Of a stretch of 64,000 bases of DNA, positions 24,080 through 33,495 are shown piece after piece (positions within the stretch are counted from its first letter, which is position 1; each line of letters begins with the position of its first letter). Below the pieces are notes generated by a model. The model was not told where the DNA came from and made no database searches. It saw nothing but the letters and a program-made list of their open reading frames with translations. The stretch is taken from positions 3,484,501 to 3,548,500 of the forward strand of contig OY987225.1 of NCBI GenBank assembly GCA_963920705.1. The letters are read 5' to 3'. This DNA is from Odiellus spinosus (Eukaryota > Arthropoda > Arachnida > Opiliones > Phalangiidae). The translations under genes and the position numbers were made by a program.

Positions 24080-24920
24080 AGTTATAAATATTCATACCCT
24101 AAGGCTTCCGAGTTCCGAATTTTTACGTCGGACGGTCGGACTAAGGCAACAGCTGATATGGGCAAAGTATTAATCTATTGCCTGAACAGGGCTGAACAGA
24201 TGGAAATTTTTTCGGATTTATAGTTTTCATTCGTAAAATATTTATCCCACAACTCTCTGCGCGCATGGTATAGACAGACTCTCTCTGAGCTTGAGTGACG
24301 TCACCTATCGCCTACGTATAGGTTAGATGGTGACGTCGTTGATACACGTTGCAAATAGTATTACGCTATGGCTCGTTGTTTACTTTTATGGAATAAGTAA
24401 TAGACTTTTGGTATTTATTTAGATATTTTTTATCGGTGTGTTCTTAGGTTAGGCTAGGTTAGGTTAGGTTATCAGTCGAACTAGCTCGTCCCAGTTTGTT
24501 ACGACCAATGTTTACACGATAAACTGACTGCAATTTTTTTTCGGGATACGGTAATTATGTAACGGGAAGAATGTATCAACGGTAAATTTAGTCACGGTGA
24601 ACTTTTTACGATATAATATGCTCTACGGTCAATTGTATACTACGGTAAATTGACTACGATAAATTGTCCACGATAAATTTGTTACGACCAATGTTTACAC
24701 GATAAACTGTCCGTAAAGCGGCAACCCTAGCAGACGATGTTGGTCATCATAAATTATATAGTCAAAGCCAGAATGCACATAAGAAAAGATGATTTTCAAG
24801 AGCCAAATAGCCCACAAGATCAGAATTGCAAAGTGGTAAGAAATATACCCTTCACTTCGAGCATCCCATTTTTCGGGTCTGATTCTGTGGGTTGCCGGCC
24901 CTCTGCCTGGTCCTAAATCT

Positions 24921-25016
24921 GCCCCTTAAAATGCTCTTACCGTGACCACACAGCCCAGCTTTGATTGTACAATTTATGTCGTCTGCTAAGCAAGAAAATA
25001 AGCCAACTTTCAACGG
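24921..25016 (+). repeat. 105-bp TIR element, copy 1
   Basis: GCCCCTTAAAATGCTCTTAC...CACACAGCCCAGCTTTG...GTCTGCTAAGCAAGAAAA. Related copies are at 35346-35451 (same strand) and 54262-54368 (opposite strand). The right terminus of this copy is degraded. Confidence 0.8.
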
Positions 25017-25392
25017 GATAGTCCTGGTCATTTGCTGGATATTATGGACGCTTGTCTCATAGCCGCGCCGCCATCTTTTTGAAGTAACATTTTAATTTTT
25101 ATTTCTTTCTCAATTTATTTGAAATTTTTTAGTTGAGCTCCAAAAGGAGCCGCCCTGCTCGCAAAGGGAGTATTCCTTGATTTCTGTAAGACAGCTTACA
25201 ATAAACCTTTAAACAGGCTGCCAGACAATTTCTAATTTTACTTCCACAAACCAAATTCAGGTTGTTAGTCTGTCGCTATCTAGTCTTTGTCGGTTTGTTT
25301 GACGGCCAATGACGGGCTAACCGTTTAGCAGACGAAAATTAGCCCACGATAGTTCTTGCCCGACAAACACCGCGCTGGAATTTGATGAAAGA
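25017..25392. other. Gene-less stretch before virus-like block
   Basis: No ORF recognised. A weak inverted resemblance (GGTTTGTTTGACGGCC, TTAGCCCACGATAG) was not resolved into a repeat. Confidence 0.4.
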
Positions 25393-25557
25393 ATGGAAAA
25401 AAATATCGCTAGCGCTATTCAGATGTTAAATATGGAATCTATCGTAACCAATTTTCAAATCACGCACGACGAATCCGAGGAGGATTTGGAGCGATTGTTC
25501 TTGGACATCACTAAAGATACGACCGACTTGAAATACTTAATTATGTACGATATTTAA
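25393..25557 (+). CDS. Small acidic ORF before the integrase
   Basis: 54 residues, starting MEKNIASAIQMLNMES and ending KYLIMYDI; acidic in the middle (HDESEEDLERLFLDI). Its AATAAA at about 25556-25561 overlaps the stop, supporting a real short transcript. It is followed 37 bases later by the integrase ORF. No known family. Confidence 0.5.
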   Translation: MEKNIASAIQMLNMESIVTNFQITHDESEEDLERLFLDITKDTTDLKYLIMYDI

Positions 25558-25594
25558 ATAAAAACTTTTTGAAATAATTGTTATTCTTATTACG

Positions 25595-26449
25595 ATGGTG
25601 GGGAAACGAGTAGCTCAAAAATTGAGCCGAGTGTATTACGATCCCCAACACGCCGCTAGTCTAGGTTCCCCGAAAAAACTAGGAGAGGCGAACCCGAAAG
25701 TCTCGAAACAAGATGTGCAAGACTGGTTAGTAACGCAACCCGCCTATACGAAACATAGAAACAGACGTAAAAACTTCCCTAGGAATCAAATCTACGTCAC
25801 GCAGATGGATGAAGTATTCCAAGGAGATTTAATTGACCTACCTAAACTAGTTAAGCGGAATAATAAATATCGATACGTTTTAACGGTAATCGATTTGTTA
25901 TCGAGATACGCCTGGGCCCGACCGTTAAAAACCAAAAACGGGTCTGAAATGATTAGAGCCCTGGAATCCATTTTTAAACAACGGACCCCTTCGCGTTTTA
26001 ATACGGACGAAGGTAGCGAGTTTATTAATAAACCGGTTCAGGCGTACTTAAAGAGAAAAGGTATTCACTGGTACCCTAGCTACGGCACTTTGAAATGTAG
26101 TATGATCGAACGCTTTAATAGAACTTTAAAAAATCGAATATTTAGATTAATGACTAAAAATAACGATTCGAATTACGTGAAACATTTGCAAAAAGTGGTG
26201 GAAGGGTACAATAAAGCGAAACATTCGACGATTAAAATGGCGCCGAAGGATGTGAATATTGATAACGAACATTTAGTCTGGAAACGGTTATACATGAAAA
26301 AGAAAAAGAAAGTTAAGAAGCCCAAATTACGTCCGGGAGATCGAGTTCGAATTTCGGCGGATAAAGGCATTTTTGGGAAAGGATATACGGGTTACTGGAC
26401 GGACGAGATCTTCGTTATAAGGAAAGTCCTCTATCGCTTACGTCATTGA
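25595..26449 (+). pseudogene. Polinton/adintovirus-type integrase (fossil)
   Basis: About 284 residues of a retrovirus-like DDE integrase of the Polinton kind. The first Asp is in VFQGDLIDLPKL, the second in FNTDEGSEFIN and the Glu in SMIERFNRTLKNRI. An SH3-like tail (LRPGDRVRISADKGIFGKGY...WTDEIF) follows. The catalytic triad is present. The family's last tail residues are not in this frame (about one break). It inserts element DNA into the host chromosome in the family. The fossil is followed 57 bases later by the protease ORF. Confidence 0.8.
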
Positions 26450-26506
26450 GGATGGAACTGGTGAGGTTATAAGAGGTGCGTTCTACGAGCCCGAAGTTCA
26501 AAAAGT

Positions 26507-26986
26507 ATGAATACCGAAGAATTAACGTCTTTTCTACAATGCGATATCCGAACGCGACCCTTTTTTGTCGGTGTGTTTCCCCAAGATATCTTACCCGAGA
26601 AACCCGACTTTAAACCCTATTGTTTCGTGATTAATTCGGAACCTGCCTCCGAAAGCGGTCTACATTGGGTAGGCGTTTTTGTGGATCGAAACGATGTCGG
26701 CCATTTCTTTTGCTCTTTCGGAAAAGAACCGAGTTATTACGGATTGGATTTATCTAGATATACCACCAAGTGGAAATACAACGCTACGTCGTTACAGCCA
26801 AAAGCGTCGTTCACCTGTGGAGGTCACGTGATTTTTGTTTTAACCGGCTTATGCGCCGGTCTGTCTTTCAAAAATATCCTAAATGAAATGTATAACTTGA
26901 GAGATAAAACGTATAATGATATTATTATAATGTTAAATATGTGTATGCATTTAATGAATCACGAAAACGGTTCTTGTATCGAATAA
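26507..26986 (+). CDS. Adenovirus-type cysteine protease (C5 family, fossil)
   Basis: A 159-residue ORF starting MNTEELTSFLQCDIRTRPFF. Family hallmarks are the N-terminal FxGVFPQDxLP block, the catalytic His in SGLHWVGVFVD (about residue 52), and the catalytic Cys in SFTCGGHVIFVL (about residue 104). The ORF looks whole and has the length usual for Polinton proteases. In the family it processes virion proteins. Confidence 0.75.
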   Translation: MNTEELTSFLQCDIRTRPFFVGVFPQDILPEKPDFKPYCFVINSEPASESGLHWVGVFVDRNDVGHFFCSFGKEPSYYGLDLSRYTTKWKYNATSLQPKASFTCGGHVIFVLTGLCAGLSFKNILNEMYNLRDKTYNDIIIMLNMCMHLMNHENGSCIE

Positions 26987-26991
26987 TTTTA

Positions 26992-27423
26992 TTAAAGAGT
27001 GTTTACAGATTTAAACATCTTAACATGTTTTTTACAAAAATAACAGTATAAGTTTTGGGGTGAATTGAAAGCGCCGTGAAACGCGAAAGCGAAAGTGAGA
27101 AAGAAACTGCCGAGTGCTTCGAAGATACTTAAACTTAATATATTTATTAAAATTAAATATGTATTTACTATAAACAGATAACAAATTGCATAAATAAAAT
27201 AAAAACACCTATGAATCGGGTTATCTTGAAAATATAGACATATAAATAAGGAACATTCGCACTCGACGGAATTCCGGTGTTTAATCTTCGAATATATTAA
27301 ACAAATAATCAAAACAGGTATTAGCGCGATTAACACGCAAACTGTCAAAAGAAATAATAACGGAAGTCCTAATGTAACGCCAAGGCAGAGAAGAAAGCGA
27401 CCGGTTGTCTTCACAAGTCCCAT
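26992..27423 (-). CDS. Small multi-membrane protein
   Basis: 143 residues from the ATG at 27423. Two long hydrophobic segments lie near residues 10-42 and 75-112, separated by a loop with VECECSLF, and a CYFCKKH near the C terminus. It overlaps the end of the preceding small ORF by 13 bases and its stop faces the protease stop 5 bp away, so the region is very compact. Proteins of similar size and layout lie at 33496-33924 and 54633-55052. No family name can be given. Confidence 0.5.
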   Translation of the reverse strand: MGLVKTTGRFLLCLGVTLGLPLLFLLTVCVLIALIPVLIICLIYSKIKHRNSVECECSLFICLYFQDNPIHRCFYFIYAICYLFIVNTYLILINILSLSIFEALGSFFLTFAFAFHGAFNSPQNLYCYFCKKHVKMFKSVNTL

Positions 27424-27566
27424 CTTCTTCCAGTTTTCTTTCTTAAGGTCATACGCTCTTGATTTTCTTCGTTCGATTTATCGAGAGTTTCCCGGGCGTA
27501 TCTGCGCTGTTTTTCCTTCAATCTTTCGGCCGTACTTTGTCTCGGCGGGAGCTCGCTCTCACTCAT
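27411..27566 (-). CDS. Small basic ORF overlapping the membrane-protein start
   Basis: 51 residues, MSESELPPRQSTAERL... ending RKKTGRRWDL, rich in Arg/Lys/Glu and predicted helical. Its last 13 bases overlap the start of the membrane-protein ORF in another frame, a typical compact viral arrangement. No known family. Confidence 0.4.
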   Translation of the reverse strand: MSESELPPRQSTAERLKEKQRRYARETLDKSNEENQERMTLRKKTGRRWDL

Positions 27567-27594
27567 CGCGAGAGACTGAAGAGGAAACTCCCTA

Positions 27595-27834
27595 TCACTT
27601 TAATAAAAGACGTACTTCTAACGGTTTCAAACCGGTAAATTTTACGAGAGGGAGTTTAGGCCAGCTTTCGTAGATATAATTTAAAGAATCCTCTTTATTG
27701 TAAGAAACAACACTTTGCATGAACGACACATCGGGAATTTTAATTGATAAAAGACTGAATATACAAACAATATCGCCTTTCTCGTATTTCGTAAATTGGT
27801 GAAAATCGTATGAGAATTTAAAAGCATTCGTCAT
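27595..27834 (-). CDS. ORF of unknown function (virus-like block)
   Basis: A 79-residue frame with YNKEDSLNYIYESWPKLP near its C terminus. It may be part of the same product as the next ORF upstream (27918-28415), but this is not assembled. No family recognised. Confidence 0.3.
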   Translation of the reverse strand: MTNAFKFSYDFHQFTKYEKGDIVCIFSLLSIKIPDVSFMQSVVSYNKEDSLNYIYESWPKLPLVKFTGLKPLEVRLLLK

Positions 27835-27917
27835 AAAATCGTCACTACGGATGAACGCAAAGTTAATACCCTGCGGGGTTGGATCACGATCTAAAAGATG
27901 CCATCCATCACCGACAT

Positions 27918-28415
27918 TTAAATGGGGGTATGTTTAAAGGTATATTTGCTCTTTAATTCATTAAAACTCTCGGTTAATTGTCTTCTAAGACTTTTCAGAA
28001 TATAAACCACAACATCGGGATTAGTTATATATAATCCGTCAATGAAAGTCGGTAACCTTCTCAACCATTTTTGTTCATTTAAAATTTTTTGAATACCAAG
28101 TTTATCTGATGGATTTGGGCCTAAGCGCCAAAAACCAAAGTCCGAAATCCACGGGTGGTTTATTATAATTCTTTTAAAAATCGTAACTTTCGAAGAATAT
28201 TTCCCGTTTATATAATATTTACGCACTATATCCGTAGGCACTACGTGTACCCACTCTAGAGCATGCAAGAACCATAAAAATCTACAATATTCTAAATGCT
28301 CTCTATAAATTTTTGCAACTAAAAATTCATTAAGACCTAACTTGACAAACCGTCTTGTCTGTCCAGTACAAACAACGCTATTAGTTGCTAGGATTAAGAG
28401 AGTAGGCGGATCCAT
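27918..28415 (-). CDS. ORF of unknown function (virus-like block)
   Basis: 165 residues from the ATG at 28415 (MDPPTLLILATNS). Contains RFLWFLHALEWVHVVP and WISDFGFWRLGPNPSDK. Trp-rich, with no clear signal or membrane segment. No family recognised. It lies on the same strand as 28488-28920 and is separated from it by a poly-A/T run. Confidence 0.45.
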   Translation of the reverse strand: MDPPTLLILATNSVVCTGQTRRFVKLGLNEFLVAKIYREHLEYCRFLWFLHALEWVHVVPTDIVRKYYINGKYSSKVTIFKRIIINHPWISDFGFWRLGPNPSDKLGIQKILNEQKWLRRLPTFIDGLYITNPDVVVYILKSLRRQLTESFNELKSKYTFKHTPI

Positions 28416-28487
28416 ATTTAATACACACAAAAGTTAACTAACCTGATAATTGTTTTTTTTTTTTTCAAAAAAATGGAAAATCAATAC

Positions 28488-28920
28488 TTAAGTTTTCTTT
28501 GAGCGCTTGATTGGAGGGACGATAACCTTCTCCGGGTTCTCCCTCATTTCTCTGGCAATTCGGGCTACCATGGTGTTGATCAGTTTTGATTCGCGGGAAT
28601 CCTCGTCAACGATGAACTTCAATCTCCGCGAACTTTGTTCCCAGATTTGGGACGCGGCGACATCTTTTATATCAGAATAATTGTAAATCTGAATATCGAA
28701 GTAGACCTCTCCTTTGGTCGCCGGCAGCTTGATAGTATACGTAGAATTATCACTTCTTATATCGAACCGCGGAACAATGCCACCCTGGCGATCGACTGTT
28801 GATTCCTCAACCATTGACTGGATATGTTGTTCCAATTCTGACCGCCAGTCGTCCACCTCGGACAAGTCGGGTAGCGTGTTGACCAAGTCCAATTTCCTTT
28901 TCTGCGAGCTACCGGCCATA
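28488..28920 (-). CDS. Small protein with basic tail (virus-like block)
   Basis: 143 residues; the start chosen is MAGSSQKRKLDLV at 28920. An acidic helix (LSEVDDWRSELEQHIQSMVE) is followed by a beta-rich middle (YTIKLPATKGEVYFDIQIYN), and the C terminus PPIKRSKKT looks like a nuclear localisation signal. The promoter-like TATA 45 bases upstream supports this start. No family recognised. Confidence 0.5.
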
Positions 28921-28964
28921 ATGATGATCGAGAGAGTTTGTGATATTTTCAACTAAAAATAGTG

Positions 28965-28974
28965 GTTTATATAC
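28965..28974 (-). promoter_or_regulatory. TATA box
   Basis: GTATATAAAC on the minus strand, 45 bases upstream of the ATG at 28920. Confidence 0.5.
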
Positions 28975-29021
28975 ACCCTTGTATAGGTATTTTAATCGAA
29001 AAAAAATGAACTTTCAAGATA

Positions 29022-29640
29022 GTTCATCATCTAGGTCACACCTCGAAACAACTTTTGGGCGTTTTTTTGTCTATTTTTTAAGAAAAGTGGGACCTATTTT
29101 ATTTAGACATGTCCGGACTTCAAGATGTTAGTTAGCTGGAATAGTTAATTTCCCGGGTCACGCTTCCAAACAAGTATTGTCCGGATTTTTAGATCTGAAT
29201 AGGCCTTATACGATTTATTATATCAAGAAGTTCAAACTGTCAGAAAAATACGTATTTACTTCCTTTAAACTTTGTTCTGTTCGGACTTTCAAGGTTAGCA
29301 GAGTTCATCATCTAGGTCACATCTCGAAACAGCTTTTGGGCGTTTTTTTTGTGTATTTTTTTAGGTCTGATCAAAACTTTTTAAGAAAAGCGGGACCTAT
29401 TTTATTTAGACATGTCCGGACTTCAAGATGTTACTTAGCTGGAATAGTTAATTTCCGGGGTCACGCTTCGAAACAAGTATTGTCCGGATTTTTAGATCTG
29501 AATAGGCCTTATACGATTTATTATATCAAGAAGTTCAAACTGTCAGAAAAATACGTATTTACTTCCTATAAATCGAGTTCGGACTTCAAATGTTGGTTAG
29601 CTGGAATAGTTAATTTTCAAGTTCACGCTTTGGAACTAGT
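29022..29640. repeat. 280-bp tandem repeat, about 2.2 units
   Basis: Units start GTTCATCATCTAGGTCACA at 29022 and 29302. A shorter third copy (TTAGCTGGAATAGTTAATTT) follows near 29592. The first two are over 90 percent alike by eye. It lies between divergent transcription units of the virus-like block. Confidence 0.85.
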
Positions 29641-29799
29641 TATAACTGGAATTAACTGGTGTTTTATGATGCGAATATCTCTAAAACAACTTTTTCTAAC
29701 CAAAAAAATCGCTAATTTGGTCGAAAAAAAAAGACTATATAAGCTTCATGGAACCACGTTAAACAGTATCTCGCTTTTGTAATCCGGATCATCATATGT

Positions 29800-30205
29800 C
29801 CCTTCTCTACAATTTTAAACTTAAAACTTTAACTTAAATATCTTCGTCTTTTAAAACTCTAGCTTAAAATCTTCGACTTTAACTTAAAAACTTAAACTTT
29901 AAGTTAAAAAGCTTAAACTTCTCGACTTTTAACTTTTCAAGTCTTAAATTTAAAAACTTTAAATTTTTTAAACTTCTTGGAGAATGAACGCCGCTACTCT
30001 AACTTGTAAGTGTTTTTATTTTTAAAATATTAGTTTTTAGCTACAGGAACATTAAAATAGTTTAGAAATTATACAAGATTAATTTTAGACAGTTTTAGAA
30101 CATTTTTAAACAATAGAAAAGGAAAGGTTTAAGGTGGTCGTTAGCTGCCAGTTTTGCGGAGATGGAACATTGATATTTACAAGATACAGAATTGAAGTTT
30201 TTAAG
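29800..30205. other. Low-complexity spacer
   Basis: Runs of AACTTAAA/CTTTAAACTT type at 29808-29980. A short ATG with seven codons and a GTAAGT near 29985-30010 could be a first exon for the ORF at 30471. Nothing else seen. Confidence 0.4.
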
Positions 30206-30437
30206 TTATAGATCTATTCTGGCGAGAAGGTTAAGGGAAATAGGTAGTTCATTTTCGGAGAGAGGTTTATAGATATCAACAATATGAGGACAGTTCTCGT
30301 GAATAAAGGCGATTAGAGCACTGTAATAAGTACAGTCGGGAGATAAACAGTAATAGGCACGAAGGTTATTGTTGGGTGAAATCTTGTGGAGAAGAAAACG
30401 TTTGCAGCCTAAACAGCTGATATACCCTTGATATAAT
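30206..30437 (-). CDS. Cys-rich exon (CxxC / YC type)
   Basis: An open frame after a 3' splice-like TTTTTAG encodes about 76 residues with SCLGCKRFLLHKI, AYYCLSPDCTYY and HENCPHIV, ending LLARIDL. CxxC with a downstream YCx(4)C suggests a small zinc-ribbon. There is no ATG in the exon. The plus-strand ORFs at 32281-32640 have the same Cys spacing style. Confidence 0.4.
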
Positions 30438-30465
30438 CTAAAAAGGAGTTTTATATATATTTTAG

Positions 30466-31001
30466 ATCAATTGGAGGAGATCGTTGTCGTAGAATTAATT
30501 TACTTGCGGGGGCGTCCCGTAGTCAACCCCCGCAATGGGAAAAAACACGCTGATTTTGTCGTCAAAGAACTATCGGCTGCGAAATTCGCGAGGCGTGGAT
30601 GTGGGGATGGGTACATCACTAAGGTCATCGACCTCTCAACCTATCTACCGCCTTACGCCTTAAGTGATGTATCCGCCCCCGTTCAAAAATCAAACAATTT
30701 TGCGGTCGGTAACCTTACCGGACTGAGCTGGACGGCGGGGCTACTCCCTTATGAACGTCTCGCGCCCCATTGCCAAGCCTTTAAAGGGTTTAAAAAAATT
30801 TTGTGCAAGGGGCACGAGAAGACATTACTAGCGACCGACTTGATCGGTGCCGCTGTAGAAGACCTGGACAAGTATGGATGCCCCGTCGTCCCATGGGTAG
30901 CTAACCCCTGCAGTATGCACATTGGTGCAGTCAAGAAGTGCGCCCGGGAAAGCGTTCGGATATACGCGGACTGGGTGTTGGAAAATTATCAACTTTTTTA
31001 A
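30466..31001 (+). CDS. RNase-H-fold-like (exonuclease-like) protein, copy A
   Basis: A 176-residue frame opening after TTTTAG at 30465, so probably an exon, with no ATG at its start. The pattern is VVVELIYLRGR, FVVKELSAA, SNNFAVGNLTGLSWTAG, ILCKGHEK, VEDLDKYGCP, CSMHIGAVKKCARESV. The same order is found in 51378-51920. I have seen this layout in uncharacterised arthropod proteins. The early Glu, mid-protein TGLSW and late Cys/His cluster recall DEDD exonucleases, but that is inference. Base composition is GC-richer than its neighbours. Confidence 0.5.
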
Positions 31002-31223
31002 ATTCCAACACTCGGTCCGACGTAAAGTGCGGAAAAAAAATATTAAACTGTTAAAAAATAAACTTTAAAAACATTAGGGATATGTATGTGCGTGTGCTCG
31101 ACGGATAAAAACTTTTCAAGAACTATAAACTATTTAATTTTTAAAATAAAAAACCAGAGGGTTTTGGTTTAAATATTTATAATAATAATTAAAAAAGATT
31201 TAAAACATATGAATTGTTTTTCC

Positions 31224-31860
31224 TTACTCGTTATCATCAACGTCGGGGGTAGAGCAAGGGGTTGTCGAAGCGTCCGAATCGATGGCTACAACGTCAACAG
31301 CCCCCTCTTCTTCTCCGTCGGTTTCGGTGCTTTCGTCATCTTCACTAATAAAGAGAGATTTACAGGGGTTAATAGGAAACACCTTATGAAATTTACCCCA
31401 ATCTATATACTAACCAACGAGCTTTAATGCAAAAGGGTTGAAACAGTTTTACAGGGGTTGATATAAACAACGCGTATAATTTAATCTTCATACCCGCGGT
31501 AAATCTCCCTAGACCGTTCTTCTTTGTTCACTTCAACCTCCACCTGACCCTCGCAGAAATTCCTAAAATAATCAGGATCCGGGGAGGCTGGAGACTCCAA
31601 ATCCCTATAACATTTTCAATTTCTAACATAAATTCAGTGTAACCGGTACAAGGCTAGAAGAGAATTAGTATAATCTAAACCTTTCTCAAAAACATTTAAT
31701 GAATTACGATAATACTAGTATAGCTCACCCGATCTCAACCACGTCTTCGATAAATTCTTCATCATCTTTAACGCTCCCCTGCCACGACTCACATTCGAAC
31801 TCAATCTCTTCCCCCTGCTCGCTACCGTTTTCTTCTACGTGATTAATCTTATCCACCTCT
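31224..31860 (-). CDS. Acidic protein, three exon-like blocks
   Basis: Minus-strand blocks near 31860-31736, 31610-31492 and 31345-31224 have matching splice-type borders and phases (GTGAGC, TATAG, GTATGA, ATTAG). All encode acidic sequence: VEENGSEQGEEIEFE and DDEEFIEDVVEI; LESPASPDPDYF and VEVNKEERSREIYRG; EDDESTETDGEEEGAVDV and STPDVDDNE at the end. The first exon with an ATG was not found. Low-complexity acidic tails occur in transcription activators and chaperones. No family can be named. It may belong to the virus-like block or to the host. Confidence 0.45.
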
Positions 31861-32086
31861 TAATTAAATATTAATCCAGAACATCGGGTTAATGTAAAAA
31901 ATTATAAATAACAAGAATAATTTAACCTTCTTACTGGGTATAAGTGGTTAAAAAATTGAGTCGTTTCGCTAAAAAGACTAGAGAGAAAGTAAAAGTTTTT
32001 AAAGCGGTATTATAGAATATCAGAGAGAGTGAAAAACTCACTTGTTCGTATCGAGGTCTGCTAACGAATTATAACTAGTCACAACA

Positions 32087-32089
<3 letters not shown>

Positions 32090-32138
<49 letters not shown>
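32090..32138. repeat. (TA)n microsatellite
   Basis: About 24 uninterrupted TA units. Confidence 0.95.
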
Positions 32139-32139
<1 letters not shown>

Positions 32140-32280
32140 TTTAAAAACACCGTAAGGTCATCAGCCTCTTAGAAAAAAAAAACCTCAGGAGATAGACTGT
32201 ATTCCGACACCACGCTGTTATTTAGATGGTCAATGTATTTTTGTTTTATAGGTGTTGTGTAACATTAATTTCGTTTTCAG

Positions 32281-32435
32281 CTTTTACGAGACAACAGTTC
32301 CGACGCTTAGTTCGCGACGGGGAGACGGAGATTCGTGCGCGTCAAGTAGTACCGTGTTACTGGTGCACGGACGTGTGCGAGGTTTCATTACCTATAAGCG
32401 GTGGATCTATTCACTACTGCGTTAACAAGGACTGA
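32281..32435 (+). CDS. Small Cys-rich ORF 1
   Basis: Opens after a splice-like TTTTCAG at 32280. About 50 residues with RQVVPCYWCTDVCEV and SIHYCVNKD. The CxxC...YC layout suggests a single zinc site. It lies in the virus-like block, directly before a similar frame. Confidence 0.4.
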
Positions 32436-32640
32436 CTGAGCTATAAACACGCTATATACGTTCAAAGAGGGCGCATTCTTAACCTCACCATCCCCGCGAT
32501 TTATCTTAAAGTTCTCCCCTCATCGTGGTTTTGTATCAACTGTGACACGTATTCCTCGCACGCGAATCGGTATACAAGTTCGTGTCTAGCCTTCCCCGAG
32601 GACGAAAACCAAGAGTACTGCTGTAGGTACTCGAAAGATT
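32436..32640 (+). CDS. Small Cys-rich ORF 2
   Basis: About 67 residues with WFCINCDTYSSHANRY, SSCLAFPEDENQEYCCRY and terminal SKD. Cys spacing resembles ORF 1 and the minus-strand exon at 30206-30437. The three may be paralogues. No family name. Confidence 0.4.
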
Positions 32641-32643
32641 AAA

Positions 32644-33426
32644 ATGGAGCTCGTCGAAGAAGACTATGGACAATTGGATTTTCTCCAAAATTATTACCAT
32701 TTGTATATGCCTGTCTATTTCTCGTTCCACCGTGGATGTAAATCGCTTCTCAGTGAAAATTTACCTTCTAAAGTGCCGCGGTTAGGGACCTTAGCGTTAG
32801 TTGAAGTAATAAATAACAATAATGCGGAAGCTCAATTGGAATATATAAAATATATAATACGTGTTTTTGTATGCAATGAAATGTTAAAAAACGACTGCGG
32901 CCTAGCTCTGGATATAAGAATTCAAAACGCACGCGGGTTTACAATGATCGATTTTATCGATAGTAGAGATTGTGGTCGCTATATATTGCAAACCGAATGT
33001 TCTTTAGGAACTATGCACAAATACTCTGAATCCGAAATTCATCAATGCCAAAATTTCAACGAAGCCTCTTATATACTCGGGTATATATGCCATTCCAAAG
33101 CCGCTCTAGAAGGAGTAATTAACACTGGCTTGATAAAGACTCTCTATGAGCTAGCGTCAACGCGGACTGTGAAAAACAAGACTGTAAACAAATCCGGAGG
33201 GTGTCACGGATATTTAATGAATATCACCAAATTAATGGAGATAAATCAAATACTTATATGGCTAAGAGACAAACATTTATGCAACTACGCTTCTCAACAA
33301 GAAGGGAGCTATTTAAGCCCGCAAGTGGAATCGTTACGTAAAGCCTGGTTTTATAATCCGAGTGGAAAAGTGTTTTCAAATGATTCTGTATATCAAAAAG
33401 TATCTGACGAAATTTATAACACTTGA
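32644..33426 (+). CDS. 260-residue protein of unknown function
   Basis: Whole ORF starting MELVEEDYGQLDFLQNYYH, with AATAAA immediately after its stop (33427). It follows the Cys-rich ORF by 3 bases. Helical repeats are suggested by VPRLGTLALVEVINNNNAEA, ALDIRIQNARGFTMIDFIDS and ASYILGYICHSKAALEGV, a little like ankyrin/ARM-type repeats, but no domain can be claimed. No signal peptide or membrane segment. Confidence 0.55.
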   Translation: MELVEEDYGQLDFLQNYYHLYMPVYFSFHRGCKSLLSENLPSKVPRLGTLALVEVINNNNAEAQLEYIKYIIRVFVCNEMLKNDCGLALDIRIQNARGFTMIDFIDSRDCGRYILQTECSLGTMHKYSESEIHQCQNFNEASYILGYICHSKAALEGVINTGLIKTLYELASTRTVKNKTVNKSGGCHGYLMNITKLMEINQILIWLRDKHLCNYASQQEGSYLSPQVESLRKAWFYNPSGKVFSNDSVYQKVSDEIYNT

Positions 33427-33495
33427 ATAAAAAACAAATATTTTTTCAATCAATTTTTATTGTACCAAATTTTATTTAACATACATTAGCACCTA

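Larger units (their letters stand above)
18472..24719. mobile_element. P-like element with two convergent genes, 6.2 kb
   Basis: Flanked by a 9-bp direct repeat GGCAACCCT (18463-18471 and 24720-24728). The ends match as inverted repeats (ACGGTCAATTTAACGTG at the left, ACGGACAGTTTATCGTG from the right). They continue as arrays of short ACGGTAAA/TTTACCGT-type motifs, followed further in by a well-conserved 60-bp inverted repeat (19008-19073, 24354-24420). Inside are a plus-strand accessory gene (19382-20958) and a minus-strand transposase (24079-21262), convergent with 303 bp between their stops. The transposase is open; the accessory gene shows one homopolymer frame change. A nearly complete, young-looking copy. 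Confidence 0.8.

Noticed and set aside
32090-32138. (TA)n as a replication origin or promoter
   Set aside because: A plain microsatellite explains it; no associated signals.
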